64,000 bases of DNA from Chitinophaga sp. CF418 (lineage in GTDB: Bacteria; Bacteroidota; Bacteroidia; Chitinophagales; Chitinophagaceae). Positions 35,685 to 44,178 of this stretch are shown here, one piece after another. Under the pieces are notes generated by a model. The model searched no databases. It was not told where the DNA came from and saw only the letters and a list, made by a program, of their open reading frames with translations. Numbering within the stretch: the first letter of the stretch is position 1; the number at the start of each line of letters is the position of its first letter. The stretch lies in assembly GCF_900142925.1 (NCBI RefSeq), contig NZ_FRCN01000007.1, positions 372,001-436,000 of the forward strand, in the 5' to 3' direction. A program made the position numbers and the translations under genes.

Positions 35685-37102
35685 GAGCACAGATAAATAA
35701 GTATTTTTTAATAGGGTTATTGGCGATTGGATTTTTGGAAGCATGTAAAGTGTCCAAAGATACACCGACCCCGCAGCCGGAATTGCCTGTTGCGTTCAGG
35801 AATAGTGTTCCGACAACAGATACGACGAGTATCGCAAGTCTTCCCTGGGAGAACTTCTTTACGGACGCTAGCCTGAAAGGCCTGATAGACAATGCCATTC
35901 GTAAGAATTATGATATGCAGATCGCCCTGCTGAATATTGAAACTGCAAAGCTGCAGTTAAGGCAGGCGAAACTGTTGAACGTACCTTCCGCCACACTGAA
36001 CGTGACGGCAGGTACCACCAGGCCTTCCGACAATAGTTTGAACGGTATCAGCCTGAGTAACTTCCTGGGCACACAACACCTGGAAGACTATAATGCTAAC
36101 CTGCAGTTTTCATGGGAAGCAGATATCTGGGGTAAGATCCGTAATCAGAAAAGGACGGCTTTAGCCGCTTATCTGCAGACCGAGGAATCTAAGAAGCTGG
36201 TGCAGACAGATATCGTTACCACCGTATCAAAAGCGTTCTACAATCTGCTGATGCTGGATGAACAGATGGAAGTAGCACAGCGCAACCTCAAACTGAACGA
36301 CAGCACACTGCGCATTATCCGTTTGCAGTATGACGCAGGCCAGGTAACGCTGGTGGCCGTACAACAGGCAGAAGCGCAGCAGCTGACAGCCGCTCAGCTG
36401 ATCCCGCAGATAGAACAGAATATGGCGGTACAGGAAAATGCACTGCGTATCCTGTCAGGCGAACTGCCTGCTGCAATAGAAAGGCATACCAAACTGAATG
36501 AATATCCGCTGACCGAAAAACTGTCAACCGGTATCCCTTCTGATATGCTGAGCCGCAGGCCGGATGTGAAAACCAGTGAACTGGCCCTGACAATGGCCAA
36601 TGCCAAAGTGGGCGTGACCAAAGCGAGAATGTATCCTTCTCTGGTTATTACAGCCCAGGGTGGTATCAATGCGGTGAAGTTCAGTGAGTGGTTCCAGATC
36701 CCGTCCTCACTCTTTGGATTGGCAACAGGCGCTATTGCACAACCACTGTTTCAACACAAGGAACTGAAGACCCAGTTCGAAGTAGCGAAGATCGAAAGAG
36801 AACAATCTGTGATCCGCTTCAGACAGAATGTGCTGGATGCAGTAGGAGAGGTGTCAGATGCGCTGGTGAAAATAGAGAAACTGAAATCGCAGTATGATAT
36901 TGCGTCCAATAAAGTGCAGACATTACAACAGGCAGTACACAATGCCAATCAGCTGTTCGAGAGCGGCAGGGCAACTTACCTGGAAGTGATTGTAGCACAA
37001 AGCAACGTATTACAAAGTGAGCTGGAGATCAGCAATCTCAAAAGAGATCAGCTGTACGCAGTGGTAGATCTTTACCGTTCCCTCGGGGGCGGTTGGCGAT
37101 AA
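35681..37102 (+). CDS. TolC-like outer-membrane efflux channel (NodT/OprM type lipoprotein)
   Basis: The product is a 473-aa outer-membrane factor with lipobox LEAC and lipidated Cys22. It has the tandem OEP repeats of the family: LPWENFFTDASLKGLIDNAIRKN near 50 and the second-half SRRPDVKTSELALTMANAKVGVTKA near 290, which is the conserved RPDV-x-A-E-like motif. Long helices for the periplasmic tunnel surround two short beta-strand pairs. It completes the tripartite pump. Start overlaps the pump stop by 4 nt. A terminator follows at 37129. Confidence 0.94.
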   Translation: MRAQINKYFLIGLLAIGFLEACKVSKDTPTPQPELPVAFRNSVPTTDTTSIASLPWENFFTDASLKGLIDNAIRKNYDMQIALLNIETAKLQLRQAKLLNVPSATLNVTAGTTRPSDNSLNGISLSNFLGTQHLEDYNANLQFSWEADIWGKIRNQKRTALAAYLQTEESKKLVQTDIVTTVSKAFYNLLMLDEQMEVAQRNLKLNDSTLRIIRLQYDAGQVTLVAVQQAEAQQLTAAQLIPQIEQNMAVQENALRILSGELPAAIERHTKLNEYPLTEKLSTGIPSDMLSRRPDVKTSELALTMANAKVGVTKARMYPSLVITAQGGINAVKFSEWFQIPSSLFGLATGAIAQPLFQHKELKTQFEVAKIEREQSVIRFRQNVLDAVGEVSDALVKIEKLKSQYDIASNKVQTLQQAVHNANQLFESGRATYLEVIVAQSNVLQSELEISNLKRDQLYAVVDLYRSLGGGWR

Positions 37103-37128
37103 ATGTACATTTGTTGTATATTCGGGAA

Positions 37129-37157
37129 GACGTCACATATTTTTGTGGCGTTTTTTC
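37129..37157 (+). terminator. Weak intrinsic terminator after the RND operon
   Basis: CGTCAC (37131-37136) and GTGGCG (37145-37150) pair over 6 bp with one G-T wobble, followed by TTTTTTC. Its position rules out an in-frame upstream start at 37103 for the next gene. Confidence 0.6.
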
Positions 37158-37183
37158 GTTTATATATAGTCCGGTTATCATTG

Positions 37184-37720
37184 ATGAATACGTCCAACAT
37201 CCTTTTTAATGCACTGAAACATCACCGTGGATACATCCACCGGGAGCTTGGAAATATGACATTGGATACCCTTCCCGAAAAGGTGAAAGTGCTGGGCAAT
37301 TCACAGATGGATATTTACTATGGTACCCTGGACATGCCCGCCCTTTTCAGCGAAGTGGCAGCTAAGGTACAGGAAGCCGGTATCACTGACGAAGCCGGCT
37401 ATCTGAGATGGCTGAAGGACAATGGCGGATACATTGAGATGACGCTTTCGGATACTTCCCGTTGGGTACTGTTACCCGGCATAGAGCCAGGCAGATATGT
37501 CCATCTGCATCCCGCACGATATTCCCCTCATAGCATGCGTGTAAAAGCTACTGTGTTGAAGACAGCCCTGGCCTGTCTGCTTGCCTGGCCAGATGGTTCG
37601 CAACCCGACCTTAGCACGCTTAATCAGCTCCGGAAAAATATACTGCGTCTTTCCCCCGTAAAAGACCTGGATAGTTGTGATCATCTCTGGGAGGTGATTG
37701 GTATGTTAAAGGCTGATTGA
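37184..37720 (+). CDS. Conserved-looking hypothetical protein
   Basis: The product is a 178-aa cytoplasmic protein with no signal peptide or membrane segment; I do not recognise its family. I start it at ATG 37184 (MNTSNILFNALKHHRGYI), since the earlier in-frame start lies in the terminator of the preceding operon. Composition is balanced, with a helical N-terminus, a central part rich in Gly, Tyr and Leu, and HLHPARYSPHSMRVKA near 135. It stands alone between the efflux operon and the 78-bp repeat array. Codon use resembles neighbours. Function unknown. Confidence 0.7.
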   Translation: MNTSNILFNALKHHRGYIHRELGNMTLDTLPEKVKVLGNSQMDIYYGTLDMPALFSEVAAKVQEAGITDEAGYLRWLKDNGGYIEMTLSDTSRWVLLPGIEPGRYVHLHPARYSPHSMRVKATVLKTALACLLAWPDGSQPDLSTLNQLRKNILRLSPVKDLDSCDHLWEVIGMLKAD

Positions 37721-37754
37721 TGATCAGTTACCCGATTATGTTTGAATAGCTATG

Positions 37755-38030
37755 GTCAGCTCCGCTAGAAGGTGCTGGGTGATAACCCCCGGAACCCGAT
37801 TAACACAACAAAACATCAATCAACCTCACTAGGGGTTACTGTGTTTGTAGCGCTGGGTGATAACCCTCGGAATCCGATTAACACAACAAAACATCAATCA
37901 ACCCCGCTAGGGGTTACTGTGTTTGTAGCGCTGGGTGATAACCCCCGGAACCCGATCAACACAACAAAACATCAATCAACCCCGCCAGGGGTTGCCGTAT
38001 TTGTAGCCCGGGGTGATAACCCCGGGAAAT
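37755..38030. repeat. 78-bp tandem array containing REP-like element, copy C
   Basis: The string GGGTGATAACC recurs with exact 78-bp spacing (unit starts near 37775, 37853, 37931, 38009), giving about 3.3 copies. Each unit contains ACACAACAAAACATCAATCAA, a degenerate ACCCCGCTAGGGGTT hairpin, GTGTTTGTAGC and a hairpin of the form GGGT-GATA-ACCC. The last three blocks are the same REP-like element found singly at 18760 and 47769. It opens a repetitive ORF only by chance. Noncoding; it lies about 100 bp before the Hsp70 operon. Confidence 0.88.
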
Positions 38031-38141
38031 TGAGGATCAGCGTGTTAACCCGTTTACAGAAATTATTCCCGCTGAGTATTAAATATATTAATATTTTTAT
38101 GTTTTATATAATCCCTGGATCCCCTTACCGGACAATACACT

Positions 38142-39416
38142 ATGATGCAATTTATTAATCCAGTCGAGATCCTTAACCTGGCTGCTACCGACCTCACCAC
38201 CATTGATGACACCCTTATCAAAAGGGCTAAAAAAGCCGTTCTGGCGGAAATAGATCTCTCTGATGATGGCTTTTTCGATTATCATGGACAACAACTGACC
38301 CGTGCTGACTGTGAACGTGTGATCGAAGACCTGGAGCAGCGTGATAAACTGGAGTTCTATCATTTCATAGCTAATCATGCTGCGCTGAGCAAATTCCTCA
38401 TCAACGGTGATGAAAGTTTCTTTACTGCCTTCCGGCATGAAAGCATTTACAAACTGCCTGAATTTGTGCGCTTTATCAGCCCTTATTTCGCCACTGCCTA
38501 CGACAGCATGTTATGGAAAGCCTGGCAGCGGAATGATGGTTCATTCAGCCAGCTGACTGCGATTGACCCTATCATAGTCCCTGACGATACTGAAACATCC
38601 TGTAAGACCCTGCGGAACGCGCTGGTCAGGCAGGTAGAAGATGTCCTGGCGCTTATGGATGAAGTAAAGGACACAGCGCGGGAGATAGACATAAACGCTA
38701 TTATGGCCCGGGTGGAGATATTGATGGACAAAGAGCGTTGGAATGTGCTGCCTTCGTATTTTCAGGAACTACGCAACAAGATGGCTATTGCCTTACGAAA
38801 TCTCTCGGTAGAGATCAATAACACAAGAGCCAATCTGCCTGTAGCCAAACAGCTGCATCAGGATATACTCTTGCTGAAGATCGACGGCGTAGCCAGGGAA
38901 ACTATCCAGAAAGATTATGAGGTGCTGCTGAATATTGAGCAGGAGATCAAGGCTGATAAAGGTGAAGACCCTATCGTGAACCAATACCTGGAGCTTCTCA
39001 GGTTATTATCCCAGATCGTCGAGGCAGCAGCAAATCCGCAGACAAATGTGGGAGGAGTAAAAATATGGATTGACAAGAACATTGACATTACAGCAATCAG
39101 TGCATTGGATGGGAAATACAAGTCTATCAAATATCGCCTGGCCATTAAACTAAGCACATTAGGAGGAAACATCTGGAAGCACCACCGGAATAAGGAAGCG
39201 GCTTTCAGTTATATCGAGATGGCGCAACGCATTCAGGGATTGGAGGCGGAAACACTGGAGTTGTTGTCACAGGCAAAATTTCAGATCTTCAGTGAGGATA
39301 GGTCGCCTGCAACGCAGCATGATCCTGGCGGCAGTAATGCGGCAACATCAAAAAAACTGCTATACGTTGCATTTGGTCTCATCATATTTATCATATTATT
39401 CAAAGCCTGTTCCTGA
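38142..39416 (+). CDS. Tail-anchored helical protein, first gene of an Hsp70 module
   Basis: This 424-aa protein is mostly alpha-helical and charged, with one membrane segment at the extreme C-terminus (about 404-421, LLYVAFGLIIFIILF), so the body faces the cytoplasm. I do not recognise its family. No HPD motif of J-domain proteins is present. A low-complexity linker (about 385-402) precedes the anchor. It is 28 bp upstream of a GrpE-like gene and an Hsp70 gene, so it is a candidate co-chaperone or client adaptor that would bring the Hsp70 to the membrane. That role is inferred only from gene order. Start could be either of two adjacent ATG codons. Confidence 0.75.
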   Translation: MMQFINPVEILNLAATDLTTIDDTLIKRAKKAVLAEIDLSDDGFFDYHGQQLTRADCERVIEDLEQRDKLEFYHFIANHAALSKFLINGDESFFTAFRHESIYKLPEFVRFISPYFATAYDSMLWKAWQRNDGSFSQLTAIDPIIVPDDTETSCKTLRNALVRQVEDVLALMDEVKDTAREIDINAIMARVEILMDKERWNVLPSYFQELRNKMAIALRNLSVEINNTRANLPVAKQLHQDILLLKIDGVARETIQKDYEVLLNIEQEIKADKGEDPIVNQYLELLRLLSQIVEAAANPQTNVGGVKIWIDKNIDITAISALDGKYKSIKYRLAIKLSTLGGNIWKHHRNKEAAFSYIEMAQRIQGLEAETLELLSQAKFQIFSEDRSPATQHDPGGSNAATSKKLLYVAFGLIIFIILFKACS

Positions 39417-39444
39417 TGCATGCCTCACTTAAATAATTAAACGA

Positions 39445-39816
39445 ATGACCGACCCTATAAAAGTAACAAAAGCCTACCTGGACATCCTGAACCAGGTGTT
39501 CGAAATAGAAAAGAAATTGTCTGTTCTCCAGGAACCTAATTCCATCCAGCGAAACGTGAACAAACTGAAAGAGATCATGGAGCAGGGACTTGGCATACAG
39601 GGCAGCGATGATACAACAGGATTTGTTTATCACAACCCTATCGGCGAAGATTATAACATCACCCGCACAGACTGTGAGGCCAGCATTGCAGGAGAAAGCA
39701 CGGATAATCTGCAGATCACGGAAGTAATAAAGCCGATCATCCGCCTTCATAGCGGAGGCGCCGGTTTCATTGTGCAAAAGGCAGTAGTCGTAGTAAAAGC
39801 TAAAAACAATCAGTAA
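39445..39816 (+). CDS. GrpE-like small protein (putative nucleotide exchange factor)
   Basis: This is a 123-aa cytoplasmic protein. A short helical N-terminus (residues 1-50) leads to a beta-rich half with NPIGEDYNITRTDCEASIAG at 65-84, then an ITEVIKPIIRLHSGGAGFIVQKAVVVVKAKN-like end. The order of this half (Pro-Gly-Glu-Tyr turn, acidic Cys strand, VxxVxxxxx-G-x-xx-xxAxVVV) recalls the beta-domain of GrpE, and the neighbour is an Hsp70. It is much shorter than GrpE (about 190 aa) and lacks the long dimer coiled coil. The stop and the Hsp70 start share one base (TAATG), so their synthesis is coupled. The GrpE link is inference from pattern and context. Confidence 0.6.
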   Translation: MTDPIKVTKAYLDILNQVFEIEKKLSVLQEPNSIQRNVNKLKEIMEQGLGIQGSDDTTGFVYHNPIGEDYNITRTDCEASIAGESTDNLQITEVIKPIIRLHSGGAGFIVQKAVVVVKAKNNQ

Positions 39817-42299
39817 TGGAGCAAATGATCAATTTCGGTATAGACCTTGGAACGACCAATTCAGCCATTGCTAAATTTGCTGATGGCAAAGTGCAGCTAT
39901 TCCACAACCCGGCCGATCCGGGTAGCTATACGCTGCCTTCAGTTGTAGCTTTCCACGACGACAGGATCATTGCTGGTAAGAAAGCAAAAGAGTGGCTGGA
40001 GAAGGACCCGCAAAGCGTGATAGGCCGGTTCAAACGGAAGATGGGTACTTCAGAACGCTACGATATCAAAAGCATAGGAAGTACAAAAACACCTATTGAA
40101 TTATCCGCCATTATACTGAAAGAACTGCGCACATTCCTGTCTCAGTGGGAATACCCTGAGGCAAGTGTCATTACTATACCTGCGTCTTTTGATACCATTC
40201 AGGCTAACGCTACGAAAGAGGCGGCTTCGCTGGCCGGCTTCCGTCAGGTACTGCTATTGCAGGAACCTATCGCAGCCAGTCTGGCCTATGCGAATATGAA
40301 GAAGGAGACCAACCTTCCGGATGGTCAGTGGTTAGTCTACGACCTTGGCGGCGGCACATTTGACGTGGCCCTGATACGCGTAAAGGAAGGGGAGATGAAA
40401 GTAATGGACCATGAAGGGGATAACTTCCTGGGAGGCACCGACTTTGACAATCTTATCGTAGAAAAATTACTGATCCCCGCCGTTACAGCACGTTACCAGT
40501 TCCGGGAGCTGGAACAGGAAATGAAAAGTGCAAAAGGAAAATACAATTCGAAATACTTTGTATTGTTGCAACAGGCAGAAGAGGCGAAGATTATATTATC
40601 TTCCAAAACCAGCGCTGTGATTGTTATTGACGGACTGACAGACGAGAACAATACACCAGTTGACTTTGAATATACGATCACCCGCACTGCTTTCAATGAA
40701 CTGATCAGCTCTTATGTAGATGAGACGATCCGTATGGTGCAGCAGATCATTACGCGGAACCGGCTTGGTGCAAAAGACCTTCAGTTTGTGCTGATGGTGG
40801 GAGGCTCCACCTTCATTCCCTATGTACGTCAGCGGGTGGAAGAGATGTTACAGATAGCGGTGAATTGTGAGATAGATCCTATCACAGCAGTGGCTGTCGG
40901 CGCAGCATACTATGCTTCAGGTAAACCTAATCTGCTGTCAGGAACTGATGCAGCTGCCATAAATAGTCCTGTTACGATCAAGGTGACTTATCCTAAAATG
41001 TCCCGCGAGAAAGAGGAGCTGTTCCTGGCGAAAGTGGCCGGAGACACTACGAATCTCTGTTACAGGATCACGCGTGAAGACGGTGGTTTTGATACGGGAG
41101 TTAAAAAGCTCTCTGAGCGTATCAGTGAGTATCTGCCACTCGTACAGAACGTTTATAACTTTTTCAGGCTCACGGTCTATGACCAGGAGAATAAAATTAT
41201 TGATACAGGTACAGGTATCATTGGTATCGACAGTGGTTATGGCATCAGCGGACAACCTATTCCGGAAGATATCTGCCTGGAAATAGACGATGATGATCAT
41301 CCGGGAGAGACTACACTTTTGCAGGTATTTCAGAAGAATAATGTGCTACCTTCACGGAAAGGTATGACGCGCGTACTGAACAAAACCATCTCTGCCACCA
41401 ATGGAGAGCGGATCAGGATCAATGTACTGGAAGGGCCTCATTATGCCCTGCCCGAAGCCAATAAAAGCCTTGGCTACCTGGAAATAGCAGGCGATAAATT
41501 GCAAAGGGAAGTGCTGAAAGGTTCTGATATAGAACTGACCTTTAACATTTCAGAATCCAGGGACCTGACCGTTACCGCCTACCTGCAGATGGCAGACCAG
41601 GAGTTTAAACAGACCTTCACGCCACAGGAGAGACATACGCCGGTAGATGTGCTGAAGATGGATATCGGCATCCTCGCAGGTAAGTTGGAGAATGAAATAT
41701 TCGAAACGAACAGGCAGGAAAATTATGCTGTCAGCAAACAGCTGGCGGAACTGAAGAAGGACATGGACAGCATCAAAGTGGAGGCTGGAGCATTGGCAGA
41801 TGATGACGTGACAGACAAACGTTATCAGCTGGAAGACAGAAAACGGAAGCTGGCCCAGGCCATGGACCTGGCTACCAAAGAGAAGCGTTTAAACGAAGTG
41901 CGGGCTTTTTATTTTAAAGTTAAAACAGCCTGTCATCAGCACCTGACGGCTACCGGCAAGGAACAGGACCAGCAGCATTTCTACGACATCGTCAAAGATG
42001 AAGAACTATTCCTGGCTTCGCCCAGCCCAACCAGGACAATAGAAAAGTCGGAAGCGCTGCGTAACCTGCTGATAGCAATGTTATGGCGGGAGCCGGAATT
42101 TTTAGTGAATACTTTCAAGGAGCTGGTATCCAAACGGCGTGCTGTGAGTGACGACGCTGCACTCAAGGAAATGGAAGTGAACGGTCGTTTATCCATCCAG
42201 ACAAAGGACTGGGCTAAACTGACGCAGGTGAATCATGAACTGATCGCAGGAGTGCCGAAAGAAGCAGCGCAGGAGGTGATCAGGAAAGTTGGGTTTTAA
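39816..42299 (+). CDS. Hsp70-family chaperone with extended C-terminus
   Basis: This 827-aa protein has a complete Hsp70 ATPase domain: phosphate-1 motif GIDLGTTNS (8-16), phosphate-2 YDLGGGTFDV (about 178-187) and the adenosine motif VLMVGGSTFIPYVR (about 325). The substrate domain is divergent; a beta-rich segment (about 520-605) keeps the NISESRDLTVTA-like strand, and about 220 helical residues follow, far longer than the DnaK lid. It lacks the DnaK-type EEVD/acidic tail. Thus it is a specialised Hsp70, not the housekeeping DnaK. It is coupled to the GrpE-like gene before it and followed by a 34-codon ORF and a membrane-protein gene with short gaps. Clients unknown. Confidence 0.9.
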   Translation: MEQMINFGIDLGTTNSAIAKFADGKVQLFHNPADPGSYTLPSVVAFHDDRIIAGKKAKEWLEKDPQSVIGRFKRKMGTSERYDIKSIGSTKTPIELSAIILKELRTFLSQWEYPEASVITIPASFDTIQANATKEAASLAGFRQVLLLQEPIAASLAYANMKKETNLPDGQWLVYDLGGGTFDVALIRVKEGEMKVMDHEGDNFLGGTDFDNLIVEKLLIPAVTARYQFRELEQEMKSAKGKYNSKYFVLLQQAEEAKIILSSKTSAVIVIDGLTDENNTPVDFEYTITRTAFNELISSYVDETIRMVQQIITRNRLGAKDLQFVLMVGGSTFIPYVRQRVEEMLQIAVNCEIDPITAVAVGAAYYASGKPNLLSGTDAAAINSPVTIKVTYPKMSREKEELFLAKVAGDTTNLCYRITREDGGFDTGVKKLSERISEYLPLVQNVYNFFRLTVYDQENKIIDTGTGIIGIDSGYGISGQPIPEDICLEIDDDDHPGETTLLQVFQKNNVLPSRKGMTRVLNKTISATNGERIRINVLEGPHYALPEANKSLGYLEIAGDKLQREVLKGSDIELTFNISESRDLTVTAYLQMADQEFKQTFTPQERHTPVDVLKMDIGILAGKLENEIFETNRQENYAVSKQLAELKKDMDSIKVEAGALADDDVTDKRYQLEDRKRKLAQAMDLATKEKRLNEVRAFYFKVKTACHQHLTATGKEQDQQHFYDIVKDEELFLASPSPTRTIEKSEALRNLLIAMLWREPEFLVNTFKELVSKRRAVSDDAALKEMEVNGRLSIQTKDWAKLTQVNHELIAGVPKEAAQEVIRKVGF

Positions 42300-42314
42300 A
42301 GCGTAAGGGGGAAT

Positions 42315-42419
42315 ATGAATGCGCTACTGGACTGGTTGGAAAAATATGAGAATATTGGAAGCGCCGTGATTATCGTGGAAAACGACTTTGAAGAGGAAGA
42401 ATACACTGACAATAAATAA
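42315..42419 (+). CDS. 34-residue acidic micro-ORF in the Hsp70 operon
   Basis: ATG at 42315 follows a good ribosome-binding sequence (AAGGGGG, 5 nt spacing), unusual for this genome, and ends at TAA 42419. The peptide has a helical start MNALLDWLEKYENIG, a short hydrophobic strand SAVIIVEN and a strongly acidic end DFEEEEYTDNK. It lies 15 nt after the Hsp70 stop and 14 nt before the next gene, so the spacing is that of a true operon member. The acidic tail could act like the acidic C-terminus of DnaK, supplied in trans, but this is speculation. Confidence 0.55.
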   Translation: MNALLDWLEKYENIGSAVIIVENDFEEEEYTDNK

Positions 42420-42433
42420 TTAATATCCTTACT

Positions 42434-43579
42434 ATGGAAGTTTTTGAGTTATCCCGTGGGTGGAAGATCTTCGCATATATCATGCTGGGACTCCTTTTGG
42501 CGGTATTTGTTTCCCTGGCAATCTATTGTTTCATTGACCCTTCTCTTAAAAGAGGGATGGCCATTGCTTTGCCGATATCACTGGTGGCTATATTTTTTAT
42601 CGTGTGTGGTTTTCTGCAGGTGGATGAAAAAGTAATCTTTGATGATTACAGTATCAGGAAAGAGTCGAGGCTTGTTAACAGGGAAATTCTGCTGAATGAC
42701 GTAAAGGGATACAAGGTGGATGAGAAGTACGTGCGTATTATTCCTTATAAGGGGAGAGGCAAAAGTATACAGGCATCCAATTATCTCAGCGGTATAAGAA
42801 GCTTACAGAACAGGCTGGCTGCACGTTATCCTGATCTGAACCTCGAAGAAGCGCAGGAGGTATATGATGAGGCAATAGCGCAAACGGGAGAAGAAGATGC
42901 TCATAAGTTGTTAAAACAGGCGAAAATAGAAACATATACACTTACCGGTATCACCGTTGTACTGTGTGTACTTTGCTTCCTGTACTTCGACTGGTACCAC
43001 CTGGCATTATTCTGTTGTGTGCCATTGTCTTTATTGCTGCTGCTCAGGCATAAGGGATTGGTACAGCTGGATAGCAGTAAGGAAAGCCCATTACCTACTA
43101 TGTTCATGATACCATTATTTGTACTGATTGTACAGATATTGCAGACTAGAACCATTTATATTGTACACTACAGCAAGGTATGGCCGCTGGCCATTGGTAT
43201 AGCGGTGGCATTAACTGTGATGTTATGGCTCTGCAGCCGGTATCTTAACAAAAAAAGGAAAGCATATGTGGTGACTGCAGTCATTATGGTGCTGATCTTT
43301 TTGGGTAATGGCTATGGCTTCGTAGTGACGACGAACGCCATCCTCGACAAAGAGGGTTATGAATACTATGAAACCACGGTAACGGATAAACATATTAGTA
43401 AGGGGAAATCAACAACCTATTATCTAACCTTACAGCCATGGGCACACCAACCAGAAAGTGAAAGGGAATCAGTGAGTCGCAAACTGTATGGAGAAGTTGA
43501 AATAGATGGCAAGGTTGGCATCTATTATTATCCCGGCGCATTCCATATACCCTGGTACCAGATAGGACGGGCTGAATAG
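42434..43579 (+). CDS. Membrane protein of unknown function, last gene of the Hsp70 operon
   Basis: This is a 381-aa protein with two membrane segments near the N-terminus (about 12-32 and 40-60), a cytoplasmic stretch (65-160) that looks like a small PH-like beta domain followed by helices, then five or so membrane segments between 165 and 300, and an extracytoplasmic or cytoplasmic beta-rich tail. I do not recognise the family. It starts 14 nt after the micro-ORF, so it is most likely co-transcribed with the Hsp70 gene. It may be the membrane client or partner of the module; no direct evidence. Confidence 0.75.
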   Translation: MEVFELSRGWKIFAYIMLGLLLAVFVSLAIYCFIDPSLKRGMAIALPISLVAIFFIVCGFLQVDEKVIFDDYSIRKESRLVNREILLNDVKGYKVDEKYVRIIPYKGRGKSIQASNYLSGIRSLQNRLAARYPDLNLEEAQEVYDEAIAQTGEEDAHKLLKQAKIETYTLTGITVVLCVLCFLYFDWYHLALFCCVPLSLLLLLRHKGLVQLDSSKESPLPTMFMIPLFVLIVQILQTRTIYIVHYSKVWPLAIGIAVALTVMLWLCSRYLNKKRKAYVVTAVIMVLIFLGNGYGFVVTTNAILDKEGYEYYETTVTDKHISKGKSTTYYLTLQPWAHQPESERESVSRKLYGEVEIDGKVGIYYYPGAFHIPWYQIGRAE

Positions 43580-43674
43580 CTAAATCTTATCCTGCGAGCC
43601 CCGGGACCCGTACCATAAATTACTGATAGGTACATCCCCTCCCAAAGTATAGATTGCATTTATGGAGGTATGCG

Positions 43675-44136
43675 TCATTGGCAGCCGTTCTTCCGGCGGG
43701 TGTCAATGATGTACTGGATTTTCCATCCTTCGGCCAGCCTCACCAGCTGAAATGAATTAACGCCACAATGCAATAGCTGCTGCTGGAAATAAAAGTTATA
43801 TGGCGTCCAGGCGGTAGCAAGGTCTCCGTCTATTTTTACAACATCAAAGGTGATACGCTCGTCAGCCGCGTCCTTTGGCAGCTGCCCAATGCTGGATGCA
43901 AACCCGCTAATGGCTTCCGTACGTACGCTGACGGTACCTTGTTTATCTTTAACAACAGTCTGCAGCACGGCGCCGGGAGCAAAACACTTCATCAATGCAA
44001 CACTGTCTGCATGCATCATGGCAGTAAAGAGGCTGTTAACGGCAGTCTTTACAGAATCGGTAGTAGTCTGGGCATTGGCAGTCCCGAAGAAAAGCGGAAG
44101 AAAAACAAATAGGGTCAGACAGGTAAAACGTCTCAT
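43675..44136 (-). CDS. Secreted NTF2-like (SnoaL-type) protein
   Basis: This is a 153-aa exported protein. The signal peptide (residues 1-22) ends TANA before Gln23. The remainder matches the cone-shaped NTF2-like fold found in many small secreted Bacteroidota proteins: helices TDSVKTAVNSLFTAMMHADSVALMKCFAPGAVL, then strands ending GWKIQYIIDTR. Such proteins include enzymes and binding domains, so no reaction is assigned. The gene lies 42 bp downstream of the SH3-like gene on the same strand and is probably co-transcribed with it. Confidence 0.85.
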   Translation of the reverse strand: MRRFTCLTLFVFLPLFFGTANAQTTTDSVKTAVNSLFTAMMHADSVALMKCFAPGAVLQTVVKDKQGTVSVRTEAISGFASSIGQLPKDAADERITFDVVKIDGDLATAWTPYNFYFQQQLLHCGVNSFQLVRLAEGWKIQYIIDTRRKNGCQ

Positions 44137-44178
44137 TTTTTTACCTGAATTTACGAATTACCCAGACTATGAAAAGCA

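Noticed and set aside
37772..38158. ORF with repeated GDNPRNPINTTKHQS
   Set aside because: Translation of the 78-bp array; the period is a multiple of three, and there is no start signal or homology.
38142..39416. J-domain protein for the Hsp70
   Set aside because: No HPD tripeptide or J-domain helix pattern is visible, so I did not call it DnaJ-like.
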